Shown one piece after another: positions 1 through 5,724 of a DNA stretch of 6,020 bases. The stretch spans positions 1-6,020 of the forward strand of contig JBHHZM010000162.1 of assembly GCA_046758065.1 (NCBI GenBank). Reading direction: 5' to 3'. Position numbers and translations under genes: made by a program. Below the pieces are notes generated by a model that searched no databases, was not told the DNA's origin, and saw only the letters and a list, made by a program, of their open reading frames with translations. The DNA is from JBHHZM01 sp046758065. GTDB lineage: Bacteria > Pseudomonadota > Alphaproteobacteria > JAAXGF01. How positions within the stretch are numbered: position 1 is the stretch's first letter; each line of letters starts with the position of its first letter.

Positions 1-50
1 AGCCTGTCGAAGGATGAGGCAACTCGGGCGCGTTTTTCAACAGCCTGTCG
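1..50. repeat. Short direct repeat with element-end-like motif
   Basis: The nine bases AGCCTGTCG occur at 1-9 and again at 42-50. The second copy is preceded by a T-rich stretch, so that 32-50 reads GTTTTTCAACAGCCTGTCG. From memory, motifs of the type TTTTTCAACAGCCTG and its complement recur between genes and at insertion-element ends in many proteobacteria, so this may be the edge of a mobile element remnant or of a dispersed intergenic repeat. The left copy touches the window edge, so its true extent is unknown. No transposase coding is visible here. The repeat itself is seen directly; the link to a mobile element is inference. Confidence 0.35.
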
Positions 51-116
51 GATTTCACCCCGGTTTCGCCTGTCCTCAGGCGCACGCGCCGCCGCCGCGA
101 CCTTGGTGAGAAATCC
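50..116. repeat. Imperfect inverted repeat downstream of the lipoprotein gene
   Basis: GGATTTCACC at 50-59 is complementary, apart from a two-base insertion, to GGTGAGAAATCC at 105-116. The two arms could pair around a GC-rich interior. That interior contains a smaller perfect hairpin, CGCCTG at 67-72 and CAGGCG at 77-82, with a TCCT loop. The structure lies directly after the stop codon (119-121) of the minus-strand lipoprotein gene, where a transcript end would be expected. No T-run follows on the minus strand, so it is not a canonical intrinsic terminator. It could instead be an RNA 3'-end stabilising structure or part of an intergenic repeat. Confidence 0.35.
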
Positions 117-118
117 GG

Positions 119-2338
119 CTACTCGGCCGGCGCGATCCGTTTCGCCGTCTCGAAAGCGAGCGTCGCCGTTTCGCGCGCTCCCGTCGCGTCGCCGGCGTCG
201 ATCTGCGCGCCGGCCGCATCGGCAAGGGCAAGCGCGCGGAAATAGGGCTGCGGAATGCCCGCCGCCGCAGAGAGAGCGCGCGCGACCGTCGCTTGCGCGC
301 CCGGCCGATCGCCCACCTTCGCCTGGATCGACGCGATCCCGGCAAGGGCGTTTGCGCGCAGGCCCGGATCGCCCAAGCTCATCGCACCCGAGACGGCCCG
401 CGCCACGTCGCCGTTTCGCGCGACCGCGAGCACAGGCTCGACCACCGCGGAGGGCCAGGCCGTGCCGGCGCCCCAGTTCGTTTGCAAGAACCCGATTGCC
501 GCCGCGATGTTGCCGGCTTCGACGAATGCCGCCACCTGCTTGGACACCCACGAAGCATCGCCCAGGGAATCGACGATGGCCAGGAGGGTAGCGCGGGCGC
601 CGTCTTCGTCGTCCGCCCGCGCCTGCGCGAGCGCGACCCGACCCAGCGCCCAGGCGCGGTCCTCGGCATCGACGATGCCCTTTGCGGTCTCGATCGCCCC
701 CGCCACATCGCCGGCCCTAGCCTGAAACGCCGCGACCACGACCGGCGTGAAGTTCTGCGTCGAGACCGAATCGGAGTTCGTCAAGATTTCGAGACCTTGC
801 GCGATGGCGCCCGGCGCGTCGCCGGTCAAGACGTCCACGACAATCGAAACGAGCGAGAATGAGGTGTAGAGCCCACCAGCGAAGCTTTCTATCGTCTCGA
901 TGGCCCCCGCAAGGTCGCCGGTCGCGAACCGGGCTTCCGCGACCTCACGCAGTGCCTCGCCCCGCCCCTCGGCATCGGCAAAGCCGGTCGTGGAAGCAAG
1001 GGCAAGCGCCGTAGCCCGCTTCGCGCCCGCCGCATCGCCCAGATCGACGAACGCCACCGCGAGCGCACTCAGGGTAACCGCGCGTGCTTCGGCGTTCGAA
1101 AGCGCGTTCGCCGCATCCAACGCACCGGGTCGATCGCCGGCCGCGGCCCGGGCAACCGCCACGGCAATCCGGGTCAACACCACCGTTTCGAGGTCGGGCT
1201 CGTCGGCGTCGTCGGGCGCCTCGTCCAGGGTCACGTCGAGGCCGATCTCGACACCGTCCCGCCATACCTCCACCGTCATCCGCGTTCCGGCGCGGGTTCG
1301 CGCGACGAGCCGGGAAAGCCTGCGTTGGTCGGCGACCTCCGCGCCGTCGACGCGAAGGATCACGTCGTCTTTCCTGATACCCGCCTTTGCGGCCGGACCG
1401 CCCGCGGCCACAGCGGCGACCACCACGCCGGCTTCCCTTTCGAAGCCGAGCCGGGCACGGACCTTTGGAAACAACGGACCCGCGGCGAGACCAAGCCAGC
1501 CGCGCGCCGACAATTCGGCGAGCGCCATGGCGGAAATTTCGCGGGCGTTCGCCGCATCGCCCGCCTCGGCCCGCGCCGCCGCCATCACACCCAGAGCCGC
1601 CGCGCGCCGACCGAGGTGGGAGAGACTCGCCGCCGTATCGCGCGCGCCCGGCAGATCGCCCGCCGCCGCCTGGACCCATGCGGCGGCGATCAAGGTCCAG
1701 GCGCGATCCTCGTCGTCGGTGATTTCGTTGGCCGTATCGACAGCAAGCGCGGCGGTTTCCCTGGAGCCAGCCGTATCCCCGGCGCCGATCTGAGCCACCG
1801 ACACGGCTATCCATGCCAGGAAGCGACCACGAGCATCGGTGACGCGCGCCGCCGTATCGCGCGCGCCCGGCAAATCGCCCGCCGCCGCCTGGGCCCATGC
1901 GGCTACGGTCAAGGCCCAGGCGCGATCCTCGTCGTCGTCGATCTGGTTGGCGATATCGAGAGCCAGCGCGGCGGTTTCCCTGGCGCCCGCCACATCACCC
2001 GTCCCGGCCTGCGCCAGGGCGACCCTGACCAGGGCCAGCGAGCATTCGGAAGAATCGACGATGCGTATGGCCGTGGCGCGCGCCGCCGCGCGGTCGCCGG
2101 CCGCAGCCTCCGCCCACGCCGCCCAGTTCAGGGCCCTCGCCGGATAATCGCCGTCCGCATTCGTTCTCGCCGATTCAACGGCGAGTGCGGCGGTTTCCTC
2201 CGCCCCCACAGCGTCGCCCGCCGCGGCCTGCGCCGCCGCCACCCGGGCAAGGGCCTCGGTGCGGTAGACCGCCGCCGTCGGCTTGCAGGCGGAGAGCGCC
2301 ATTCCCAGCACCATGAGGACCACGAGCCTTGCGAGCAT
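119..2338 (-). CDS. Predicted lipoprotein with TPR-like repeats and a central PDZ domain
   Basis: This encodes 739 residues with no function I recognise. The ATG at 2338 is chosen because GGAG lies 7 bases upstream and the protein then opens with a lipoprotein signal: basic start, hydrophobic stretch, and lipobox LSAC with the acceptor Cys at residue 18. Lys at the next position favours the outer membrane by the usual sorting rule. A TTG at 2428 would add 30 residues ahead of the signal and is less likely. The rest is mostly paired helices of the pattern A-x-A-x-A-G-D-x-x-G-A-x-x-T-A, repeating every 33 or 40 residues, which together make a 73-residue module. Three modules run in tandem at residues 42-260. 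A PDZ domain follows at about 280-372 (GVVVAAV, then AGIRKDDVILRVDG), and more repeats run to the C-terminus. There is no protease domain, unlike DegP/HtrA. TPR-like arrays and PDZ domains bind proteins or peptides, so an envelope scaffold is a reasonable inference. It lies downstream of rpiA on the same strand with a 149-bp gap. Confidence 0.85.
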   Translation of the reverse strand: MLARLVVLMVLGMALSACKPTAAVYRTEALARVAAAQAAAGDAVGAEETAALAVESARTNADGDYPARALNWAAWAEAAAGDRAAARATAIRIVDSSECSLALVRVALAQAGTGDVAGARETAALALDIANQIDDDEDRAWALTVAAWAQAAAGDLPGARDTAARVTDARGRFLAWIAVSVAQIGAGDTAGSRETAALAVDTANEITDDEDRAWTLIAAAWVQAAAGDLPGARDTAASLSHLGRRAAALGVMAAARAEAGDAANAREISAMALAELSARGWLGLAAGPLFPKVRARLGFEREAGVVVAAVAAGGPAAKAGIRKDDVILRVDGAEVADQRRLSRLVARTRAGTRMTVEVWRDGVEIGLDVTLDEAPDDADEPDLETVVLTRIAVAVARAAAGDRPGALDAANALSNAEARAVTLSALAVAFVDLGDAAGAKRATALALASTTGFADAEGRGEALREVAEARFATGDLAGAIETIESFAGGLYTSFSLVSIVVDVLTGDAPGAIAQGLEILTNSDSVSTQNFTPVVVAAFQARAGDVAGAIETAKGIVDAEDRAWALGRVALAQARADDEDGARATLLAIVDSLGDASWVSKQVAAFVEAGNIAAAIGFLQTNWGAGTAWPSAVVEPVLAVARNGDVARAVSGAMSLGDPGLRANALAGIASIQAKVGDRPGAQATVARALSAAAGIPQPYFRALALADAAGAQIDAGDATGARETATLAFETAKRIAPAE
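1223..1501 (-). other. PDZ domain within the lipoprotein
   Basis: This stretch encodes residues of about 280-372 of the lipoprotein. Its core has the arrangement seen in HtrA/DegP and C-terminal-processing protease PDZ domains: a small-residue carboxylate-binding loop (GWLGL), GVVV followed by a G-P-A-x-x-A-G segment, then D-D-V-I-L-R-V-D-G, a helix, and a final strand M-T-V-E-V-W-R-D-G. The flanking helical repeats stop on one side and resume on the other. An acidic linker (DEAPDDADEPD) follows the domain, so it behaves as an insertion into the repeat array. Family membership is by recognition of the motif pattern. Confidence 0.8.
1559..2215 (-). repeat. Three tandem 219-bp (73-residue) modules
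   Basis: Within the lipoprotein gene, the units at 1997-2215, 1778-1996 and 1559-1777 each encode 73 residues that align without gaps. Each unit starts at the Asp of a G-D-x-x-G-A/S motif and has a second A-A-A-G-D motif 40 residues later. The second and third units (in reading order) share blocks such as DDEDRAW and AAAGDLPGARDTAA. A truncated fourth start (DAANAREISAMALAEL) follows just before the PDZ domain. The first unit is clearly more diverged. The 73-residue period, made of 40 plus 33 residues, returns after the PDZ domain, so the whole gene probably grew by duplication of a two-repeat unit. Confidence 0.85.
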
Positions 2339-2439
2339 CGGCTCACTCCCGAGATGGCGTCGCGCACGCAACGGTTGCCATGCGTTCCATCGATTCCGCC
2401 ACCATGAACCACGATGGCGGCGATCCAAAACTTTTGCGG

Positions 2440-2477
2440 TTCCGGGCCGCGGCTCGCGCGAGAGCCCGGGATGGAAC
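2440..2477 (-). terminator. Possible rho-independent terminator of rpiA
   Basis: In the 149-bp gap after rpiA, the minus-strand transcript could fold into a GC-rich hairpin. GTTCC and CCGGGC on one side (around 2464-2477) pair with GCCCGGAAC on the other (2440-2448), with an unpaired bulge, and an inner GGCTC/GAGCC stem closes over a TCGCGC loop. The hairpin is followed on the minus strand by GCAAAAGTTTTGG, which has only four consecutive T residues, several bases away. The geometry is therefore imperfect, and the element may only attenuate transcription into the lipoprotein gene. Confidence 0.35.
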
Positions 2478-2487
2478 GGCCCCCGTC

Positions 2488-3192
2488 TCAGCGCCCCGGG
2501 GCAGCTGCGCTCCGCCCGATCACTTCGGCGCCGTCGGCGCGCCCGACCACGACGCAGTCGGCCATGCCGAGGAAGAGGCCGTGCTCGACCACGCCGGCGA
2601 TCGCATCGAGGCGGCGGGCCAACGCTTCCGGGTCGGCGATGACGCCGCAGGCGCAGTCGAGAATGTAGTTGCCGTCGTCGGTGACGAACGGCTTGCCGTC
2701 GCGCCCCCGCCTGAGCGTCGGCCGATGCCCGTCCTCGCCGAGCCGTTCGGCCACCACCTTCCAGGCGAAGGGCACCGCCTCGACCGGCAGGGGAAAGGCG
2801 CCGAGGCGCGGCACGAGCTTCGACGAATCGGCGACCACGACGAACCGCGCCGACGCCGACGCGACGATCTTCTCGTGCAGCAGCGCGCCGCCGCCGCCCT
2901 TGATCAGCCTGAGCTCGGGGTCGACCTCGTCGGCGCCATCGATGGTGAGGTCGAGGCGGGTGACGTCCTCGAGAGCGGCGAGCGGGATACCGCAGTCGCG
3001 CGCCAGCGTCTCGGTCGCGCGCGAAGTGGGCACCGCAGTGACCGAGAGCCCGTCACGCACGCGCTCGCCCAGCAGGCGCACGACATGCGCCGCGGTCGAG
3101 CCCGTGCCCAGGCCGAGCGTCATGCCGTCGGCGATGAAATCGAGGCTGCGCCCGGCGGCGCGCCGTTTCTGCCGGTCCGCGTCTTCGCTCAT
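2488..3192 (-). CDS. rpiA: Ribose-5-phosphate isomerase A
   Basis: This cytosolic enzyme interconverts ribose 5-phosphate and ribulose 5-phosphate in the non-oxidative pentose phosphate pathway. The 234-residue product has the usual length for the RpiA family. The signature elements are all present in order: the phosphate-binding loop GLGTGSTA (about 27-34), DGADEVD (85-91) with the two Asp residues that line the active site, KGGGGAL (98-104) with the conserved Lys, the catalytic Glu in HEK (Glu107, matching Glu103 of the E. coli enzyme), Lys125 in SSKLV, and the C-terminal GVVEHGLF (200-207). Nothing is missing, so it should be active. The ATG at 3192 places the phosphate loop at the normal distance from the N-terminus. 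The only strong GGAG sits a single base from the ATG, too close for an ideal ribosome site, so translation may be modest. The gene is divergent from trmFO. Confidence 0.96.
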   Translation of the reverse strand: MSEDADRQKRRAAGRSLDFIADGMTLGLGTGSTAAHVVRLLGERVRDGLSVTAVPTSRATETLARDCGIPLAALEDVTRLDLTIDGADEVDPELRLIKGGGGALLHEKIVASASARFVVVADSSKLVPRLGAFPLPVEAVPFAWKVVAERLGEDGHRPTLRRGRDGKPFVTDDGNYILDCACGVIADPEALARRLDAIAGVVEHGLFLGMADCVVVGRADGAEVIGRSAAAPGR

Positions 3193-3227
3193 GCTCCGTC
3201 GCCGCTCGTCCGTAGCGCAATGATCGG

Positions 3228-3249
3228 CGACAGACTGGCATGTCTGTCG
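3228..3249. promoter_or_regulatory. Perfect palindrome in the rpiA/trmFO divergent spacer
   Basis: CGACAGAC at 3228-3235 and GTCTGTCG at 3242-3249 are exact reverse complements separated by six bases (TGGCAT). The element lies 35 bp upstream of the rpiA start and 94 bp upstream of the trmFO start, in the only spacer that can hold promoters for both genes. It could be an operator for a dimeric regulator or, in the rpiA leader RNA, a hairpin. No regulator is encoded in this window and I do not recognise the motif. Confidence 0.45.
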
Positions 3250-3343
3250 GGGCCAAACAACCGCCTCGGTTGACCGTCGGACGATCCCCGGAACCGCTCG
3301 GCCGGGACTTGAGTTTCACCGTCGATAAGCCCAGATTGAGCCG

Positions 3344-4708
3344 ATGAACCGGCATTCCGAGCGACCCGTCCACGTCATCGGCGGCGGCCTCGCGGGCTGC
3401 GACGCCGCCTGGCAGCTCGCTCGCGCGGGCGCGCCGGTGGTGCTCCATGAGATGCGGCCCGTGCGCGGCACCGAAGCGCATGTCGGCGGCCGGCTCGCGG
3501 AGCTCGTGTGCTCGAACTCGTTCCGCTCGGACGATGCGGCGAACAACGCCGTCGGCCTGTTGCATGAAGAGATGCGCCGTTGCGGCTCGCTGGTCATGCG
3601 CGCCGCCGACGCCCATCAGGTGCCGGCGGGCGGCGCGCTGGCGGTCGACCGCGAGGGCTTCGCCGCAGCGGTCGAAGCGGCGCTCGATGCCGAGTCCGGT
3701 GTCGAGATCCGCCGCGAGGAAGTTCCGGGCCTGCCGTCCGCCGATGACGGACTCGCGATCGTCGCCACCGGGCCGCTCACCGCGCCCGCGCTCGCCCAGG
3801 CGATCACCGAGGCCGGCGGCGAGGAGAGCCTCGCTTTCTTCGACGCGATCGCACCGATCGTCTACCGCGACTCAATCAATTTCGACGTCGCCTGGTTGCA
3901 GTCGCGCTACGACCGCGAAGGGCCCGGCGGTGACGCCGCCGCCTACATCAACTGCCCGATGGACCGCGAGAGCTACGAATCCTTCATCGACGCCCTGCTC
4001 GCCGGCGACAAGACCGAATTCAAGGCATGGGAGCAGACGACGCCCTATTTCGAAGGCTGCCTGCCGATCGAGGTGATGGCGGCGCGCGGACGCGAGACGC
4101 TGCGCTTCGGCCCGCTCAAGCCGGTCGGCCTCACCAACCCCCATCGGCCGGACGAAAAGCCCTACGCCGTGGTTCAGCTCCGCCAGGACAACGCGCTCGG
4201 CACGCTTTACAACATGGTCGGCTTCCAGACCAAGCTGAAGCACGGCGAGCAGACCCGCATTTTCCGAACCATTCCGGGGCTCGAAGACGCGCGCTTCGCC
4301 CGGCTCGGCGGGCTGCACCGCAACACCTTCCTCAACGCCCCGAAGCTGCTCGACGGCGAACTCCGGCTGAAGCGCCGGCCGCATATCCGCTTCGCCGGTC
4401 AGATCACCGGCGTCGAAGGCTATGTCGAAAGCGCGGCCATCGGTCTCCTCGCCGGGCGTTTCGCCGCGGCCGAACGCGCCGGTGCGATCTTGCCGCCGCC
4501 GCCGCCGACCACCGCGCTCGGCGCGCTGCTCGCCCATATCACGGGTGGCGCCGACGCCGCGACCTTCCAGCCGATGAACGTCAATTTCGGGCTGTTTCCG
4601 CCGCTCGAGGAGAAGACGGCGAAGAAGCAACGCAAGCCGGCCCTCGCGCGCCGCGCGCTCGCCGACCTCGACGCCTGGCTCGGCGCCGGCTCGCTAGCGG
4701 CCGAATAG
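3344..4708 (+). CDS. trmFO: Methylenetetrahydrofolate--tRNA-(uracil-5-)-methyltransferase
   Basis: TrmFO (formerly Gid) makes 5-methyluridine at position 54 in the T-loop of tRNA. It uses methylene-tetrahydrofolate as the carbon donor with reduced FAD, in the cytosol. The 454-residue product begins with the FAD-binding GGGLAG (13-18) after a short strand, and has HEMRP (35-39). It carries the LVCSNSFRSD segment with Cys56 and the FEGCLPIE segment with Cys239, the two cysteines characteristic of the family. It also has RFGPLKPVGL (254-263), the GFQTKLKHGEQ segment (293-303), and the C-terminal flavin segment GQITGVEGYVESAAIG (352-367). The length is normal for the short proteobacterial form. 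The ATG at 3344 is the first possible start after an in-frame TAA at 3326-3328. The ribosome-binding site is weak (only GAG in TTGAGCCG). It ends 16 bp from the convergent NDUFAF6-like gene. Confidence 0.97.
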   Translation: MNRHSERPVHVIGGGLAGCDAAWQLARAGAPVVLHEMRPVRGTEAHVGGRLAELVCSNSFRSDDAANNAVGLLHEEMRRCGSLVMRAADAHQVPAGGALAVDREGFAAAVEAALDAESGVEIRREEVPGLPSADDGLAIVATGPLTAPALAQAITEAGGEESLAFFDAIAPIVYRDSINFDVAWLQSRYDREGPGGDAAAYINCPMDRESYESFIDALLAGDKTEFKAWEQTTPYFEGCLPIEVMAARGRETLRFGPLKPVGLTNPHRPDEKPYAVVQLRQDNALGTLYNMVGFQTKLKHGEQTRIFRTIPGLEDARFARLGGLHRNTFLNAPKLLDGELRLKRRPHIRFAGQITGVEGYVESAAIGLLAGRFAAAERAGAILPPPPPTTALGALLAHITGGADAATFQPMNVNFGLFPPLEEKTAKKQRKPALARRALADLDAWLGAGSLAAE

Positions 4709-4724
4709 CTGCGCGGCCGGCGCG

Positions 4725-5573
4725 TCAATAACGCCGCACGAGCGCGCCGGCGACGAGGTCGAACCTGCGGGCGAATCCGCTGGCCGCAAGACGCGGATCG
4801 AAAACATCGTGCCGCACCCGCGCCAGCCGGCGCAGATCGTTCGCCGCGAACCGCGCCGGCAAAAGCGCCGGCAATGCCGCCCTCGACGTCTCGGCGCGAA
4901 GCGCCCGCGCCGCGCGCAGATGATCGGCCGCGACCCCGGCGAGCGTCGCCGCGACCCGGGCAAGACCGCGCCCGCCGCGTCCGGCGAACACGTCCTCGAC
5001 ATCGACCCCTTCGGCGGCGAGCATGTCCGCCGGCAGATAAATCCGCCGCGTCCGGGCGTGGAAGGAAACGGCGCGCAGCAGCCCGACGAGCGCCCAGGCG
5101 ATGCCGACATGGCGGCCGGCGCGCATCGCCCCCTCGTCGTCCGCACCGAGCGCCGCGAGCGCGAGCCGGACGAACGTCGCCGAACTGCCCTCGGCGTAGT
5201 TCTCGAGGTCCGCGAAGGTCGCGGGCGGTTCCGGATCGAAGTCGCGCTCGCGCGCGTCGATGAGGCGATCGAAACCATCGCGCGCGAGACCGTGCTCGGC
5301 CACGGCCTTCGCCAGCGCCCGCACGACGTCGTGACGGAGAGGCGCGCCGGCGTAGATTCCGGCGATCGCCTCGCGCCACCATTGCAAGCGAACCAGCCCG
5401 AGGGCAGGCTCGCGCGCGCTTTCACGCGCCCGGGCGATCTCGGCGTTGAAGGCGTAGAGCGCGAACAGCGCCTCGCGCCGCGCCGGCGGCGCGAACAGCG
5501 CGCAGAGGTACCGGTCGGGATCCCGAAGGCGCGCTTGATCGCCACAGAAGGAAAGCGTATTTCTCGTGGTCAC
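4725..5573 (-). CDS. Squalene/phytoene synthase-fold protein, NDUFAF6-like
   Basis: This 282-residue protein belongs to the squalene/phytoene synthase superfamily but most resembles the branch containing NDUFAF6, a mitochondrial factor needed for respiratory complex I assembly. The recognisable segments, counted from the GTG start, are DPDRYLC (18-24), LFALYAFNAEIARARES (36-52), LVRLQWWREAI (60-70), LIDARERDFD (104-113), YAEGSSA (126-132), GIAWALVGLLRAV (157-169) and RIYLPADML (177-185). True synthases carry two Asp-rich magnesium-binding motifs at the positions of segments two and six. Here these read FNAEIARARE and GIAWALVGLLRAV, so prenyl-diphosphate chemistry is unlikely. A role in complex I assembly is inferred from mitochondrial homologues. 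The GTG at 5571-5573 is the only conventional start between the divergent gene at 5725 and the conserved core; its ribosome site is weak. The reading frame stays open to 5798, but that part overlaps the neighbour's coding sequence. Confidence 0.88.
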   Translation of the reverse strand: MTTRNTLSFCGDQARLRDPDRYLCALFAPPARREALFALYAFNAEIARARESAREPALGLVRLQWWREAIAGIYAGAPLRHDVVRALAKAVAEHGLARDGFDRLIDARERDFDPEPPATFADLENYAEGSSATFVRLALAALGADDEGAMRAGRHVGIAWALVGLLRAVSFHARTRRIYLPADMLAAEGVDVEDVFAGRGGRGLARVAATLAGVAADHLRAARALRAETSRAALPALLPARFAANDLRRLARVRHDVFDPRLAASGFARRFDLVAGALVRRY

Positions 5574-5647
5574 GGTGAACGGGTCCGCGGGTGTGTCCTG
5601 CTCTATCGGGTCGGGCGCGGCCGCTTTTCGAAAACCTTGCAGCGGCG

Positions 5648-5675
5648 TTGATCTTGTTGGGTTTTGCCATATATT
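5648..5675 (+). promoter_or_regulatory. Probable sigma70-type promoter for the PuuD-like gene
   Basis: TTGATC at 5648-5653 and TATATT at 5670-5675 are separated by 16 bases, which fits a housekeeping -35/-10 pair. The -10 lies about 50 bp before the ATG at 5725, leaving a leader of roughly 40 bases. The region is markedly richer in A and T than the surrounding DNA. Nothing was measured; the call rests on the match and on its position in a divergent spacer. Confidence 0.5.
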
Positions 5676-5682
5676 GGGAGCA

Positions 5683-5692
5683 CTTGTACAAG
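5683..5692. promoter_or_regulatory. 10-bp palindrome at the predicted transcription start
   Basis: CTTGTACAAG is a perfect self-complementary decamer that starts eight bases after the predicted -10 box (5670-5675), so it would cover the start point of the transcript. This is a common place for a repressor operator. It also lies upstream of the divergent NDUFAF6-like gene. A decamer palindrome can occur by chance, so the call is tentative. Confidence 0.3.
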
Positions 5693-5708
5693 AAACGAAC
5701 TGATCCGT

Positions 5709-5720
5709 GGAAGGGGAAAG
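5709..5720 (+). promoter_or_regulatory. Ribosome binding site of the PuuD-like gene
   Basis: The purine-rich run GGAAGGGGAAAG ends four bases before the ATG at 5725, with the GGGGA core about seven bases away. It is the strongest ribosome site in the window and fixes the start of the truncated membrane protein gene. Confidence 0.7.
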
Positions 5721-5724
5721 TCCG

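Noticed and set aside
103..862. Overlapping plus-strand frames opposite the end of the lipoprotein gene
   Set aside because: Their compositions (Arg, Pro, Ser, Ala rich) are typical of antisense frames in high-GC genes and no family is recognisable.
1559..2215. A CRISPR array, suggested by regular DNA repetition
   Set aside because: The 219-bp units are contiguous and coding, with no short repeats separated by unique spacers.
1325..2407. A 360-codon open frame on the plus strand opposite the lipoprotein gene
   Set aside because: It mirrors the repetitive, GC-rich lipoprotein gene, is rich in Arg and Gly, has no recognisable domain, and its internal repeats come from the 219-bp units on the other strand. 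The minus strand has a signal peptide, ribosome site and domain structure.
2396..2420. Inverted repeat CCGCCA/TGGCGG in the rpiA-lipoprotein gap as a terminator
   Set aside because: Six-base arms around a 13-base loop with no T-run after it on the minus strand; this is likely to arise by chance in GC-rich DNA.
2339..2428. Upstream TTG start for the lipoprotein, adding 30 residues
   Set aside because: It would bury the lipoprotein signal behind an Arg/Trp-rich leader and has no clear ribosome site, whereas the ATG at 2338 has GGAG at good spacing.
2329..3273. A 314-codon plus-strand frame covering rpiA
   Set aside because: It lies opposite a complete RpiA with every catalytic residue; the frame is a by-product of GC-biased codon use.
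3872..4630. Minus-strand frame of 252 codons within trmFO
   Set aside because: Antisense to a clearly intact trmFO and without a recognisable domain.
4809..5651. Plus-strand frame of 280 codons opposite the NDUFAF6-like gene
   Set aside because: No domain, basic low-complexity composition, and the opposite strand encodes a recognisable conserved protein.
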